Shown here in pieces: positions 17,181-26,599 of a stretch of 64,000 nucleotides of DNA (position 1 is its first letter; the number at the start of each line of letters is the position of its first letter). The stretch is from assembly GCF_028369295.1 (NCBI RefSeq), contig NZ_JAQMYP010000037.1, forward strand, positions 42,510 to 106,509, given 5' to 3'. The notes beneath the pieces were generated by a model that was not told where the DNA came from, did no database searches, and was given only the letters and a program-made list of their open reading frames with translations. A program made the position numbers and the translations under genes. This stretch comes from Streptomyces sp. HD. Its GTDB lineage: Bacteria > Actinomycetota > Actinomycetes > Streptomycetales > Streptomycetaceae.

Positions 17181-18016
17181 GCCAGGTCCAGGTCGGCACG
17201 GAACAGGTCGTGGTCCGAGGCCTCGGTCTGATGCACGGCGTGCTCAAGCGGGGCGATGCCGCGCAGGAACACGTAGTCGAACTTGGTCTGCCAGTCGGTG
17301 GTCGTCTCGCAGGTGCCGGTCTGCGAGGAACGGCACTGGGGGTCCGCGTCCGTGGCCAGTGCCCACATCCCGTCGAGTTCGGGGGCGTCGGGCACGGCGT
17401 TGAAGTCGCCGAGGACGATCGCGCGGTCCTGCCGGGCGACTTCCTTGGCGAGTACGCCGACCTGCCGTGCTCGGACCGCCTCTTGACGTCGATGGGCGAG
17501 GTGCGTGTTGAAGACGCGGACGGACTGTCCGCCCACCTTGGTGGTGACCGCCATGTACCCGCGGTCCTCGGATCCGCCGTCGGGGTATTCCGCGGCCACA
17601 TGGCCGGTCATCGGTGCCGCCGAGAGGATGGCCTGGCCGTAGGCCCCGGGATTCCACGGCACTCCCCCGCAGCGGCCCCAATTCCGCAGAACCGTCCCGT
17701 ACTCGACGTGGTAGACGAGCCCGTGCAGGTTCTCCAGATGGTCCCGGATCCTCTCGACGTCCCGCACGCACGCTTCCTGCAGGCCGATGACCTGGGGCGC
17801 GTACCGGGCGATCTCCGCCGCCCGGTCGACGTTGCTCGTCTCGCAGGGGTTGCAGATGTTCCACGTCATGACCCGGTTCGGTACGACGTCCTTGACGGCT
17901 TCGACGGACCGTGACCGGCCGAAGAGGGGACCCCCCGGTGTACTGGGGCCGACCAGCACCACGCAGGCCACGATCACGGCGCCCGCGAGCAATCGCGTGC
18001 CACTTCCGAGCACCAT
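17177..18016 (-). CDS. Secreted endonuclease/exonuclease/phosphatase-fold enzyme
   Basis: 279 residues. An N-terminal hydrophobic segment (LLAGAVIVACVVLVGP) is probably a signal peptide or anchor. The EEP-fold motifs follow: TWNIC, VIGLQEAC (metal Glu), FNTHLAHR, VLGDFNAVPD and the terminal SDHDLF with the catalytic Asp-His. The family covers DNases, sphingomyelinases and inositol phosphatases; with an export signal an extracellular nuclease or phosphodiesterase is likely. GAGGAGG lies 2 nt before ATG 18016, so the GTG one codon later (18013) may be the real start. It is convergent with the MFS gene. Confidence 0.83.
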   Translation of the reverse strand: MVLGSGTRLLAGAVIVACVVLVGPSTPGGPLFGRSRSVEAVKDVVPNRVMTWNICNPCETSNVDRAAEIARYAPQVIGLQEACVRDVERIRDHLENLHGLVYHVEYGTVLRNWGRCGGVPWNPGAYGQAILSAAPMTGHVAAEYPDGGSEDRGYMAVTTKVGGQSVRVFNTHLAHRRQEAVRARQVGVLAKEVARQDRAIVLGDFNAVPDAPELDGMWALATDADPQCRSSQTGTCETTTDWQTKFDYVFLRGIAPLEHAVHQTEASDHDLFRADLDLA

Positions 18017-18119
18017 CGCCTCCTCACCGCGGACGACGTCCGCCGCCTCCAGGCACGAGATTATGGGACGGGGCTGTCGGCGCCGCGTGAGGGCGGCCGG
18101 ATCCCGGCGGCCTCGGGCG

Positions 18120-19016
18120 TCAGCGAAGCTCCGCACGGAACGCCGCCGGTGTCGTCTCGGTGTGCTGGTGAAAGAACTTGGAGAAGTTCGCGGCGTCCGG
18201 GAACCCGATCGCCGCTCCCACCCGCCCGATCGGCAGGTCCGTGTGGGCGAGCAGCCGCTTCGCCTCCAGGACCACCCGCTTGTCGATGAACCCCTTGGGG
18301 GTCTCGCCGGTGGCGGCGCGGACCGCGCGGACGAGGGTGCGGCGCGAGTAGCCGAGTTGGTCGGCATAGGCGCTGACGCTGTGGTTGGTGGCGAAGCCCT
18401 GCTCCACCGCGTCCCGGAACAGGGTGAACGTCGTGTCGCCCTGCCGGCGCGCGGCCTCCGCCGAGCTCGCGGCGAGATGAGCCAGGCGCAGCAGGAACGC
18501 CGTCAGCGAGTGGCGCAGGACGGCGGTGTGCAGGCTCAGGGGGAGGGTCGTCGTGTCCTCGTACTCGCTTCGGAGTTGGGCCAGCGACGACCGCAGAGCG
18601 CTGAGCTGGGCCTCGTCGGGGCGGAGCAGGGGTGGGAGGTCGTAGCGGTAGAGGCCGGTGGCCTCGACCGTGGCGCGCGGCAGGAAACCCGGCTGCATGG
18701 CCAGGACGATCCCCCGGTACTCGCTCGTCCGTGAGAAGCGATGGACCTGGCCGGGGCGGATCCACAGCAGGTCGCCGACGCCCGCCTCGTACTCCGTGAA
18801 GTCGATCATGTGGCGTACGGGGCCCGCACCGAAGAGCATCACGACGTGGAAGTCGATGCGGTGCACGCGTTCGAGCGGCGCCTCGTCGGCGTGCCAGGTG
18901 TGACCGGTGCCGCCCATCGGGCCGATCTGCATGCCGACGCCGCCGACGCTCAGCTCGACGGGAAAGGGGAAGGTCCTGATCCCTCCGTCGCCGGCTTCGA
19001 CCCTTGTGTCCACCAT
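18120..19016 (-). CDS. AraC-family transcriptional regulator
   Basis: 298 residues from ATG 19016. The N-terminal half is a cupin-like AraC ligand domain (GDLLWIRPGQVHRFSR). The C-terminal 100 residues hold the double helix-turn-helix: VSAYADQLGYSRRTLVRAVRAATGETPKGFIDKRVVLEAKRLL, and then IGRVGAAIGFPDAANFSKFFHQHTETTPAAFR. A start 31 codons upstream is possible but lacks homology. It is divergent from the pentose-phosphate operon, yet the 19 bp palindrome there is unlike normal AraC direct-repeat sites, so the target remains open. Confidence 0.9.
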   Translation of the reverse strand: MVDTRVEAGDGGIRTFPFPVELSVGGVGMQIGPMGGTGHTWHADEAPLERVHRIDFHVVMLFGAGPVRHMIDFTEYEAGVGDLLWIRPGQVHRFSRTSEYRGIVLAMQPGFLPRATVEATGLYRYDLPPLLRPDEAQLSALRSSLAQLRSEYEDTTTLPLSLHTAVLRHSLTAFLLRLAHLAASSAEAARRQGDTTFTLFRDAVEQGFATNHSVSAYADQLGYSRRTLVRAVRAATGETPKGFIDKRVVLEAKRLLAHTDLPIGRVGAAIGFPDAANFSKFFHQHTETTPAAFRAELR

Positions 19017-19123
19017 GTCCGTCTCGCGCCGTCTCAGTCGTGCGTGGCCCGCGCTCAGCCGTGCGCCGCGCTCCTCGCCGTGTCCCACTTTCACCACAGC
19101 CTGACACACGTGGACCTTCCCTC

Positions 19124-19142
19124 GTAAAAGTCAGACTTTTAC
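19124..19142. promoter_or_regulatory. Perfect 19 bp palindrome upstream of tkt operon
   Basis: GTAAAAGTCAGACTTTTAC has perfect 9 bp arms around a central A, is about two-thirds A/T in a GC-rich genome, and ends 51 bp before tkt. It is the strongest operator-like signal in the window and should bind a homodimeric repressor controlling all six pentose-phosphate genes. Confidence 0.7.
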
Positions 19143-19193
19143 TTTTGAACGCGTTGGACCAGCCACTTCGCTCCGATCGAGGACTTTTTGAAG

Positions 19194-21287
19194 ATGAGCA
19201 CGCAGACACCGGACAGCTTCGAATGGACCGAACTCGACCGGCGTGCCGTCGACACGGCCCGCCTTCTCGCGGCCGATGCCGTGCAGAAGGTCGGCAACGG
19301 GCACCCGGGCACCGCGATGAGCCTCGCCCCGGCCGCGTACACGATCTTTCAGAAGGTGATGCGTCACGATCCCGCCGATCCCGAGTGGACCGGACGGGAT
19401 CGTTTCGTTCTCTCCCCCGGCCACACCTCGCTGACCCTCTACACCCAACTGTTCCTCGCCGGGTACGAGCTGGAGCTCGACGACCTCAAGGCCTTCCGGA
19501 CGCACGGTTCGAAGACGCCGGGTCACCCCGAGTACGGGCACACCGCGGGCGTGGAGACCACCACCGGCCCGCTCGGGCAGGGCGTCGCCAACGCCGTCGG
19601 CATGGCGATGGCCGCCCGCTACGAGCGCGGTCTGTTCGACCCGGAGGCGCCGGAGGGCGAGTCCCCGTTCGACCACACCATCTGGGCGATCGTCTCCGAC
19701 GGCGACCTGGAGGAGGGCGTCTCCGCCGAGGCCTCCTCGCTGGCCGGCCACCAGAAGCTCGGCAACCTGGTCTTCCTGTACGACGACAACCACATCTCCA
19801 TCGAGGGCGACACGGCGACGGCGTTCTCCGAGGACGTGCTGAAGCGGTACGAGGCGTACGGCTGGCACGTGCAGCGGATCGAGCCCGCGCTGGGCGGCGA
19901 CATCGACGTCGCCGAGCTGTACGGGGCGCTGCGGGCGGCGCAGGCCGAGACCGAGCGGCCCTCCATCATCGCGATGCGCACGATCATCGCCTGGCCCGCC
20001 CCCAACGCGCAGAACACCGAGGCCTCCCACGGCTCCGCCCTCGGCGCCGAGGAGATCGCCGCCACCAAGCGCATCCTCGGCTTCGACCCGGAGCGGTCCT
20101 TCGAGGTCGCCGACGAGGTCCTCGCGCACAGCCGCCGTGCCCTGGACCGGGGCGCCGAGGCGCACGCCGCCTGGGACAAGCAGCTCGGCATCTGGCGCGC
20201 CGCCAACCCCGAGCGCGCCCAGCTGTTCGACCGGATCGTCGCCGGTCAGCTGCCCGAGGGCTGGGAGTCCTCGATCCCGGTGTTCGAGGAGGGCAAGTCG
20301 GTCGCCACCCGCGCCGCCTCCGGCAAGGTGCTCCAGGCACTCGGCCCGGTCGTCCCCGAGCTGTGGGGCGGCTCGGCCGACCTGGCCGGCTCCAACAACA
20401 CCACCATCGACAAGACGAGTTCGTTCCTGCCGAAGGGCAACCCGCTGCCGGAGGCCGACCCGTACGGCCGCACCGTCCACTTCGGCATCCGCGAGTTCTC
20501 GATGGCCGCGGAGATGAACGGCATCGCGCTGCACGGCAACACCCGTGTCTACGGCGGCACCTTCCTGGTGTTCTCCGACTACATGCGCAACGCCGTGCGC
20601 ATGTCCGCGCTGATGCAGCTGCCGGTGACGTACGTCTGGACGCACGACTCCGTGGGCCTCGGCGAGGACGGCCCGACCCACCAGCCGGTCGAGCATCTGG
20701 CCGCCCTGCGCGCCATCCCGGGACTGAACATCGTCCGCCCCGCCGACGCCAACGAGACGGCTATCGTCTGGGCCGAGATCCTCAAGCGGCACTCCACCGA
20801 CCCCGCCCCGCACGGCCTCGCGCTCACCCGCCAGGGTGTGCCGACGTACGCGCCCAACCCGGATGCGGCGAAGGGCGGTTACGTCCTTCGGGACTCGTCC
20901 ACCGGGACGCCCGAGGTCGTTCTCATCGCGACCGGCTCCGAGGTTCAGCTCGCCGTCGCCGCGCGGGAGCGGCTGGAGGCCGAGGGGATCGGCACCCGGG
21001 TGGTGTCGATGCCGTCCGTGGAGTGGTTCGAGGAGCAGCCGCGCGAGTACCGCGAGAGCGTGCTGCCGCCCGCCGTGAAGGCGCGGGTCGCCGTCGAGGC
21101 CGGGATCGGGCTGACCTGGTACCGGTTCGTGGGCGACGCCGGACGCATCGTCTCCCTGGAGCACTTCGGCGCCTCGGCCGACGCGAAGACCCTGTTCGCC
21201 GAGTACGGCTTCACCCCCGAGAACGTGGCCGCCGCCGCCCGGGCTGCATTGAATTCGACTACGAGGCTTGCCGCCGCCCGCGGTTGA
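19194..21287 (+). CDS. tkt: Transketolase
   Basis: 697 residues, typical length. The thiamine-diphosphate fold shows NGHPGTAMSLAP (near 35), the metal/TPP motif VSDGDLEEGVSAEASSLAG (near 165), the transketolase signature DSVGLGEDGPTHQPVEHLAALRAIPGL (near 485) and a C-terminal transketolase domain. It transfers two-carbon units between xylulose-5-P and ribose-5-P or erythrose-4-P in the cytoplasm. ATG 19194 was chosen over a TTG two codons earlier. It is the first gene of tkt-tal-zwf-opcA-pgi-gnd, an arrangement found in actinobacteria, and a 19 bp palindrome precedes it. Confidence 0.96.
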   Translation: MSTQTPDSFEWTELDRRAVDTARLLAADAVQKVGNGHPGTAMSLAPAAYTIFQKVMRHDPADPEWTGRDRFVLSPGHTSLTLYTQLFLAGYELELDDLKAFRTHGSKTPGHPEYGHTAGVETTTGPLGQGVANAVGMAMAARYERGLFDPEAPEGESPFDHTIWAIVSDGDLEEGVSAEASSLAGHQKLGNLVFLYDDNHISIEGDTATAFSEDVLKRYEAYGWHVQRIEPALGGDIDVAELYGALRAAQAETERPSIIAMRTIIAWPAPNAQNTEASHGSALGAEEIAATKRILGFDPERSFEVADEVLAHSRRALDRGAEAHAAWDKQLGIWRAANPERAQLFDRIVAGQLPEGWESSIPVFEEGKSVATRAASGKVLQALGPVVPELWGGSADLAGSNNTTIDKTSSFLPKGNPLPEADPYGRTVHFGIREFSMAAEMNGIALHGNTRVYGGTFLVFSDYMRNAVRMSALMQLPVTYVWTHDSVGLGEDGPTHQPVEHLAALRAIPGLNIVRPADANETAIVWAEILKRHSTDPAPHGLALTRQGVPTYAPNPDAAKGGYVLRDSSTGTPEVVLIATGSEVQLAVAARERLEAEGIGTRVVSMPSVEWFEEQPREYRESVLPPAVKARVAVEAGIGLTWYRFVGDAGRIVSLEHFGASADAKTLFAEYGFTPENVAAAARAALNSTTRLAAARG

Positions 21288-21305
21288 CCTGAACGCAGAA
21301 AGAAG

Positions 21306-22478
21306 ATGATCACTGTGACCACCGAAGCAACCGCGACCTCGGGCACGCTGAAGCGCCTCGCCGACGAGGGCGTATCGATCTGGCTGGACGACCTGTCGCG
21401 CAGGCGGATCGAGTCCGGCAACCTCGCCGAACTCGTCGCGGACAAGAACGTCGTGGGCGTCACCACCAACCCGTCCATCTTCCAGGCCGCCATCGGCTCC
21501 GGCGAGGGCTACGAGGAGCAGCTCGCCGACCTCGCCGTGCGGGGCGTCACGGTCGACGAGGCCGTGCGCATGATGACCACCGCCGACGTGCGGGCCGCCG
21601 CCGACATCCTGCGGCCCGTGTACGACGCGACCGGCGGCCGGGACGGCCGGGTCTCCATCGAGGTCGACCCGCGGCTCGCGCACCACACGGCGGCCACGAT
21701 CGCCGAGGCCAAGCAGCTGGCCTGGCTGGTCGACCGCCCCAACGTGATGATCAAGATCCCGGCGACCAAGGCCGGCCTGCCCGCCATCACCGAGGTCATC
21801 GGCCAGGGCATCAGCGTCAACGTCACGCTGATCTTCTCCCTGGAGCGCTACCGCGAGGTCATGGACGCCTACCTCTCCGGCCTGGAGAAGGCCGCGGCGC
21901 AGGGCCTGGACCTGTCCGGCATCCACTCCGTGGCGTCCTTCTTCGTCTCCCGCGTCGACAGCGAGATCGACAAGCGACTGACCGGGATCGGCACGGACGA
22001 GGCCCTCGCGCTCAAGGGGAGGGCCGCGCTCGCCAACGCCCGCCTGGCCTACGAGGCCTACGAGGATGGGTTCGGCTCTGCCGACAATTCGACACGCGAG
22101 GGCGCCCGCTGGACCGCCCTCGCCGGCGCCAAGGCCAACAAGCAGCGCCCGCTGTGGGCCTCGACCGGTGTCAAGGACCCGGCGTACAAGTCCACCCTGT
22201 ACGTGGACGAGCTGGTCGCGCCGGGCACGGTCAACACGATGCCCGAGGCCACGCTGAACGCCACCGCCGACCACGGGGAGATCACCGGCGACACGGTGAC
22301 CGGCGGCTACGCGCAGGCCCGCGCCGACCTGGCCGCCGTGGAGGGGCTGGGTATCTCGTACGACGAGGTCGTCACCCGGTTGGAGGACGAGGGCGTCGCC
22401 AAGTTCGAGGTCGCGTGGCAGGACCTGTTGAAGGCCGTTGCGAAGTCGCTCGGCAGCAAGGGAGCTGACGCAGCATGA
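21306..22478 (+). CDS. tal: Transaldolase
   Basis: 390 residues. It has the transaldolase signature VGVTTNPSIFQAAIG (near 45) and the Schiff-base lysine in NVMIKIPATKAGLPA (near 150), followed by SVNVTLIFSLERYREVMDAY and the SFFVSRVDSEID segment typical of the longer actinobacterial class. It moves a dihydroxyacetone unit from sedoheptulose-7-P to glyceraldehyde-3-P. It starts 18 nt after tkt with AGAAAGAAG in front, and its stop overlaps zwf by ATGA. Confidence 0.95.
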   Translation: MITVTTEATATSGTLKRLADEGVSIWLDDLSRRRIESGNLAELVADKNVVGVTTNPSIFQAAIGSGEGYEEQLADLAVRGVTVDEAVRMMTTADVRAAADILRPVYDATGGRDGRVSIEVDPRLAHHTAATIAEAKQLAWLVDRPNVMIKIPATKAGLPAITEVIGQGISVNVTLIFSLERYREVMDAYLSGLEKAAAQGLDLSGIHSVASFFVSRVDSEIDKRLTGIGTDEALALKGRAALANARLAYEAYEDGFGSADNSTREGARWTALAGAKANKQRPLWASTGVKDPAYKSTLYVDELVAPGTVNTMPEATLNATADHGEITGDTVTGGYAQARADLAAVEGLGISYDEVVTRLEDEGVAKFEVAWQDLLKAVAKSLGSKGADAA

Positions 22479-24004
22479 CCCCCGACTGGGACAACCCCCT
22501 GCGCGATGCGCGCGACCGCCGTCTCCCGCGGATCGCGGGCCCGTCCGGGCTCGTCATCTTCGGCGTCACCGGCGACCTGTCCCGCAAGAAGCTGATGCCG
22601 GCGGTGTACGACCTCGCCAACCGCGGGATGCTGCCGCCGGGCTTCTCGCTCGTCGGTTTCGCCCGCCGGGACTGGGAGGACGAGGACTTCGCGCAGATCG
22701 TGCACGACTCGGTGCGCGAGCACGCCCGTACGGAGTTCCGCGAGGAGGTCTGGCAACAGCTCTCCGAGGGCATGCGGTTCATCCCGGGCGACTTCGACGA
22801 CGACACGGCGTTCGACCAGCTGCGCCGGACGGTCCAGGAGCTGGACAAGGCGCGCGGCACGAGCGGCAACTACGCCTTCTACCTCTCCGTACCGCCGAAG
22901 TTCTTCCCGAAGGTCGTCCAGCAGCTGAAGAAGCACGGTCTGGCGGACGCCCCCGAGGGTTCCTGGCGGCGGGCCGTCATCGAGAAGCCGTTCGGGCGCG
23001 ACCTCGCGAGCGCCCGGGAGCTGAACGCGATCGTGCACGACGTCTTCGACCCGGAGCAGGTCTTCCGGATCGACCACTATCTGGGCAAGGAGACCGTCCA
23101 GAACATCCTGGCGCTGCGGTTCGCGAACCAGATGTTCGAGCCGATCTGGAACCGGTCCTACGTCGACCATGTGCAGATCACGATGGCCGAGGACATCGGC
23201 ATCGGTGGCCGTGCGGGCTACTACGACGGCATCGGCTCGGCCCGTGATGTCATCCAGAACCACCTCCTCCAGCTGATGGCGCTCACCGCGATGGAGGAGC
23301 CGGCGGCCTTCGACGCCGGGTCGCTGCTCACCGAGAAGCTGAAGGTGCTCAAGGCGGTCAAGCTGCCGGAGAACCTCGGCGAGCACACCGTGCGCGGACA
23401 GTACGCGGGCGGCTGGCAGGGTGGCGAGCAGGTTCTCGGGTACCTGGACGAGGACGGCATCGACCCCGGGTCGAAGACCGACACGTACGCCGCCGTCAAG
23501 CTGAACGTCGACAACCGGCGCTGGGCGGGCGTGCCGTTCTATCTGCGCACCGGCAAGCGGCTCGGACGGCGGGTGACGGAGATCGCCGTCGTCTTCCAGC
23601 GGGCGCCGCACTCCCCGTTCGACTCCACCGCCACCGAGGAACTCGGCCAGAACGCCATCGTCATCCGCGTCCAGCCGGACGAGGGCGTGACGGTGCGGTT
23701 CGGCTCCAAGGTGCCGGGCACCTCGATGGAGATCCGGGACGTGACGATGGACTTCGCCTACGGCGAGTCGTTCACGGAGTCCAGCCCGGAGGCCTACGAG
23801 CGGCTCATCCTGGATGTCCTGCTCGGGGACGCCAATCTGTTCCCCCGTCACCAGGAAGTGGAAGAGTCCTGGAAGATCCTCGACCCGATCGAGGACTACT
23901 GGGACCGGCACGGCAAACCGGCGCGGTACGCGTCCGGCAGCTGGGGACCCGAGGAAGCCGACGAGATGCTCGCACGAGACGGACGGAGCTGGCGCAGGCC
24001 ATGA
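22475..24004 (+). CDS. zwf: Glucose-6-phosphate 1-dehydrogenase
   Basis: 509 residues, the usual length. The N-terminal Rossmann motif is VIFGVTGDLSRKKLMPAVYDLA (near 25), and the active-site signature RIDHYLGKETVQN (near 200) contains the catalytic His and substrate-binding Lys. It oxidises glucose-6-P to 6-phosphogluconolactone and makes NADPH. ATGA overlaps at both ends couple it to tal and opcA. Actinobacterial Zwf often depends on OpcA, so the adjacent opcA is functionally meaningful. Confidence 0.96.
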   Translation: MTPDWDNPLRDARDRRLPRIAGPSGLVIFGVTGDLSRKKLMPAVYDLANRGMLPPGFSLVGFARRDWEDEDFAQIVHDSVREHARTEFREEVWQQLSEGMRFIPGDFDDDTAFDQLRRTVQELDKARGTSGNYAFYLSVPPKFFPKVVQQLKKHGLADAPEGSWRRAVIEKPFGRDLASARELNAIVHDVFDPEQVFRIDHYLGKETVQNILALRFANQMFEPIWNRSYVDHVQITMAEDIGIGGRAGYYDGIGSARDVIQNHLLQLMALTAMEEPAAFDAGSLLTEKLKVLKAVKLPENLGEHTVRGQYAGGWQGGEQVLGYLDEDGIDPGSKTDTYAAVKLNVDNRRWAGVPFYLRTGKRLGRRVTEIAVVFQRAPHSPFDSTATEELGQNAIVIRVQPDEGVTVRFGSKVPGTSMEIRDVTMDFAYGESFTESSPEAYERLILDVLLGDANLFPRHQEVEESWKILDPIEDYWDRHGKPARYASGSWGPEEADEMLARDGRSWRRP

Positions 24005-24936
24005 AGATCGACCTGAGCGACACCACGGCAAGCAAGATCAACAAGGCGCTGGTGCAGGGCCGCCGCGCGATCGGCACGCCGGCCGTGGGCATGGTCCTGA
24101 CGATGGTGATCGTCACGGACGAGGAGAACGCGTACGACTCGATCAAGGCGGCCGAGGAGGCCTCGCACGAGCACCCCTCGCGCACCCTGGTCGTCATCAA
24201 GCGGCACGCCCGGACCCCGCGCGACCGCACCCGCTCCCACCTCGACGCCGAGGTCCGGGTGGGCGCCGACGCCGGCACCGGCGAGACGGTGATCCTGCGG
24301 ATGTACGGCGAGGTCTCCGACCACGCCGACTCGGTGGTGCTGCCGCTGCTGCTGCCGGACGCGCCGGTCGTGGTGTGGTGGCCGGTGGAAGCGCCGGAGA
24401 ACCCCTCGAAGGATCCGCTGGGCGCGCTGGCCCAGCGCCGGATCACCGATCTGTACACCACCGAGACCCCGCTGGCGGACCTGGAGGTGCGCGCCCGCTC
24501 CTACGCGCCCGGCGACACCGACCTCGCCTGGACCCGGCTCACCCCGTGGCGTTCGATGCTGGCCGCGGCCCTGGACCAGGCGCGGGTGCCGATCGTCTCG
24601 GCGGTCGTGGAGGCCGAGGCCGACAACCCGGCCGCCGAACTGCTGGCCCGCTGGCTGGAGGCCCGGCTGCACGTCACCGCCGAGCGGGTCGTCACCGCCG
24701 GACCGGTCGTCACGGGTGTGCGGCTGGGCACCGAGAACGGCGAGATCGTCATCGACCGTCCCGAGGGCCCGCTGGCCACGCTGTCCCTGCCGGGCCAGCC
24801 GTCCCGCACCCTCGCGCTGAAGGTCCGCACCACCTCCGAACTCATCGCCGAGGAGCTGCGGCGCCTCGACCAGGACGAGATGTACGCCGTCGCCCTGCGG
24901 GGCGAGGCCACCAAGGAGACCCCCGACCATGTCTGA
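24001..24936 (+). CDS. opcA: Glucose-6-phosphate dehydrogenase assembly protein OpcA
   Basis: 311 residues, matching OpcA: an N-terminal segment with VGMVLTMVIVTDEENAYDSIKAAEEASHEHP, central YGEVSDHADSVVLPLLLPDAPVVVWWP, and a C-terminal nucleotide-free alpha/beta region (VEAEADNPAAELLARWLEARL). OpcA activates or helps assemble Zwf in cyanobacteria and actinobacteria. It lies between zwf (ATGA overlap) and pgi (8 nt overlap). Confidence 0.93.
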   Translation: MKIDLSDTTASKINKALVQGRRAIGTPAVGMVLTMVIVTDEENAYDSIKAAEEASHEHPSRTLVVIKRHARTPRDRTRSHLDAEVRVGADAGTGETVILRMYGEVSDHADSVVLPLLLPDAPVVVWWPVEAPENPSKDPLGALAQRRITDLYTTETPLADLEVRARSYAPGDTDLAWTRLTPWRSMLAAALDQARVPIVSAVVEAEADNPAAELLARWLEARLHVTAERVVTAGPVVTGVRLGTENGEIVIDRPEGPLATLSLPGQPSRTLALKVRTTSELIAEELRRLDQDEMYAVALRGEATKETPDHV

Positions 24937-26599
24937 CCCGCTGTCCGACACCCCCAGGCTCACCCGGCGCCCCGAGTGGACGGCCCTCGAAGACCACCGC
25001 GCGGACACGCTGCGGCGCCCGCGGCTGCGTGAGCTGTTCGCGGCCGACCCCTCACGCGCCGAGCGGTACGTGGTACGCGTCGGCGATCTGCGCATCGACT
25101 ACTCCAAGCACCTGATCAACGACGAGACCCTTGCCCTGCTGCAGGAACTCGCCGCCGCCACCGACGTGTTCGGGCTGCGTGACGCGATGTTCCGCGGCGA
25201 GCGGATCAACGTCACCGAGGACCGGGCGGTGCTGCACACCGCGCTGCGGGCGCCGGCCGACGCGGTGATCGAGGTGGACGGCGAGAACGTCGTGCCCAAG
25301 GTGCACGCGGTGCTGGACAAGATGAGCGACTTCGCCGAGCGGGTCCGCTCGGGTGCGTGGACCGGCCACACGGGCCGCCGTATCCGCAACGTCGTCAACA
25401 TCGGCATCGGCGGCTCCGACCTCGGCCCCGCCATGGCGTACGAGGCGCTTCGCCCGTTCACCGCACGGGAGTTGACGTTCCGGTTCGTCTCCAACGTCGA
25501 CGGTGCCGACCTGCACGAGGCGGTGCGGGACCTGGATCCGGCGGAGACGCTGTTCATCGTCGCGTCCAAGACGTTCACCACCATCGAGACGATCACCAAC
25601 GCCACGTCGGCCCGCTCCTGGCTGCTGGCCGGGCTCGGCGGCGAGGACAAGGCGGTCGCCAGGCACTTCGTGGCGCTGTCGACCAACGCCGAGAAGGTCA
25701 CGGACTTCGGCATCGACCCGGACAACATGTTCGAGTTCTGGGACTGGGTCGGCGGGCGGTACTCGTACGACTCGGCGATCGGGCTCTCGCTGATGATCGC
25801 CATCGGCCCGGACCGTTTCCGGGAGATGCTCGACGGCTTCCGCAGCGTCGACGAGCACTTCAAGAGCGCGCCCGCCGAGGCCAACGCCCCGCTGATCATG
25901 GGCCTGTTGGGCATCTGGTACGGCAACTTCTGCAGCGCCGAGTCGCATGCGGTGCTGCCGTACTCGCACTACCTGTCGAAGTTCACGGCGTATCTGCAGC
26001 AGCTGGACATGGAGTCCAACGGCAAGTCGGTGGACCGTGACGGGCACGTCGTCGGCTGGGAGACCGGTCCCGTGGTGTGGGGCACGCCCGGCACCAACGG
26101 GCAGCACGCCTACTACCAGCTGATCCACCAGGGCACCCGGCTCATCCCGGCCGACCTGATCGGCTTCGCCCGCCCGGTCGACGAGCTGAGCGACGAACTC
26201 AAGGCGCAGCACGACCTGTTGATGGCGAACCTCTTCGCCCAGGGGCAGGCGCTCGCCTTCGGCAAGACCGCGGACGAGGTCCGCGCGGAGGGCGTGCCCG
26301 AGGAGCAGGTCCCGCACCGCACCTTCCAGGGCAACCACCCCACCACCACGATCCTCGCCCGCGAGCTGACCCCGTCGGTCCTCGGCCAGCTGGTCGCCCT
26401 CTACGAGCACAAGGTGTTCGTGCAGGGCGCCGTCTGGAACATCGACTCCTTCGACCAGTGGGGCGTCGAGCTGGGCAAGGTCCTCGCCAAGCGGGTCGAG
26501 CCCGCGCTGACCGAAGGCGCGGACGTCCCGGGTCTCGATGCCTCCACCGCCGCTCTCGTGGCCGCCTACCGTGAACTCAAGGAAGTGAATCTGACATGA
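24929..26599 (+). CDS. pgi: Glucose-6-phosphate isomerase
   Basis: 556 residues, a full-length PGI. It has NIGIGGSDLGPAMAYEAL (near 155), the first signature region around DWVGGRYSYDSAIGLS (near 272), the catalytic Glu region GTPGTNGQHAYYQLIHQGT (near 390) and the second signature NIDSFDQWGVELGKVLAKR near 510. It interconverts glucose-6-P and fructose-6-P, letting pentose-phosphate products recycle into the pathway. Overlaps of 8 nt with opcA and 4 nt with gnd show tight coupling. Confidence 0.96.
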   Translation: MSDPLSDTPRLTRRPEWTALEDHRADTLRRPRLRELFAADPSRAERYVVRVGDLRIDYSKHLINDETLALLQELAAATDVFGLRDAMFRGERINVTEDRAVLHTALRAPADAVIEVDGENVVPKVHAVLDKMSDFAERVRSGAWTGHTGRRIRNVVNIGIGGSDLGPAMAYEALRPFTARELTFRFVSNVDGADLHEAVRDLDPAETLFIVASKTFTTIETITNATSARSWLLAGLGGEDKAVARHFVALSTNAEKVTDFGIDPDNMFEFWDWVGGRYSYDSAIGLSLMIAIGPDRFREMLDGFRSVDEHFKSAPAEANAPLIMGLLGIWYGNFCSAESHAVLPYSHYLSKFTAYLQQLDMESNGKSVDRDGHVVGWETGPVVWGTPGTNGQHAYYQLIHQGTRLIPADLIGFARPVDELSDELKAQHDLLMANLFAQGQALAFGKTADEVRAEGVPEEQVPHRTFQGNHPTTTILARELTPSVLGQLVALYEHKVFVQGAVWNIDSFDQWGVELGKVLAKRVEPALTEGADVPGLDASTAALVAAYRELKEVNLT

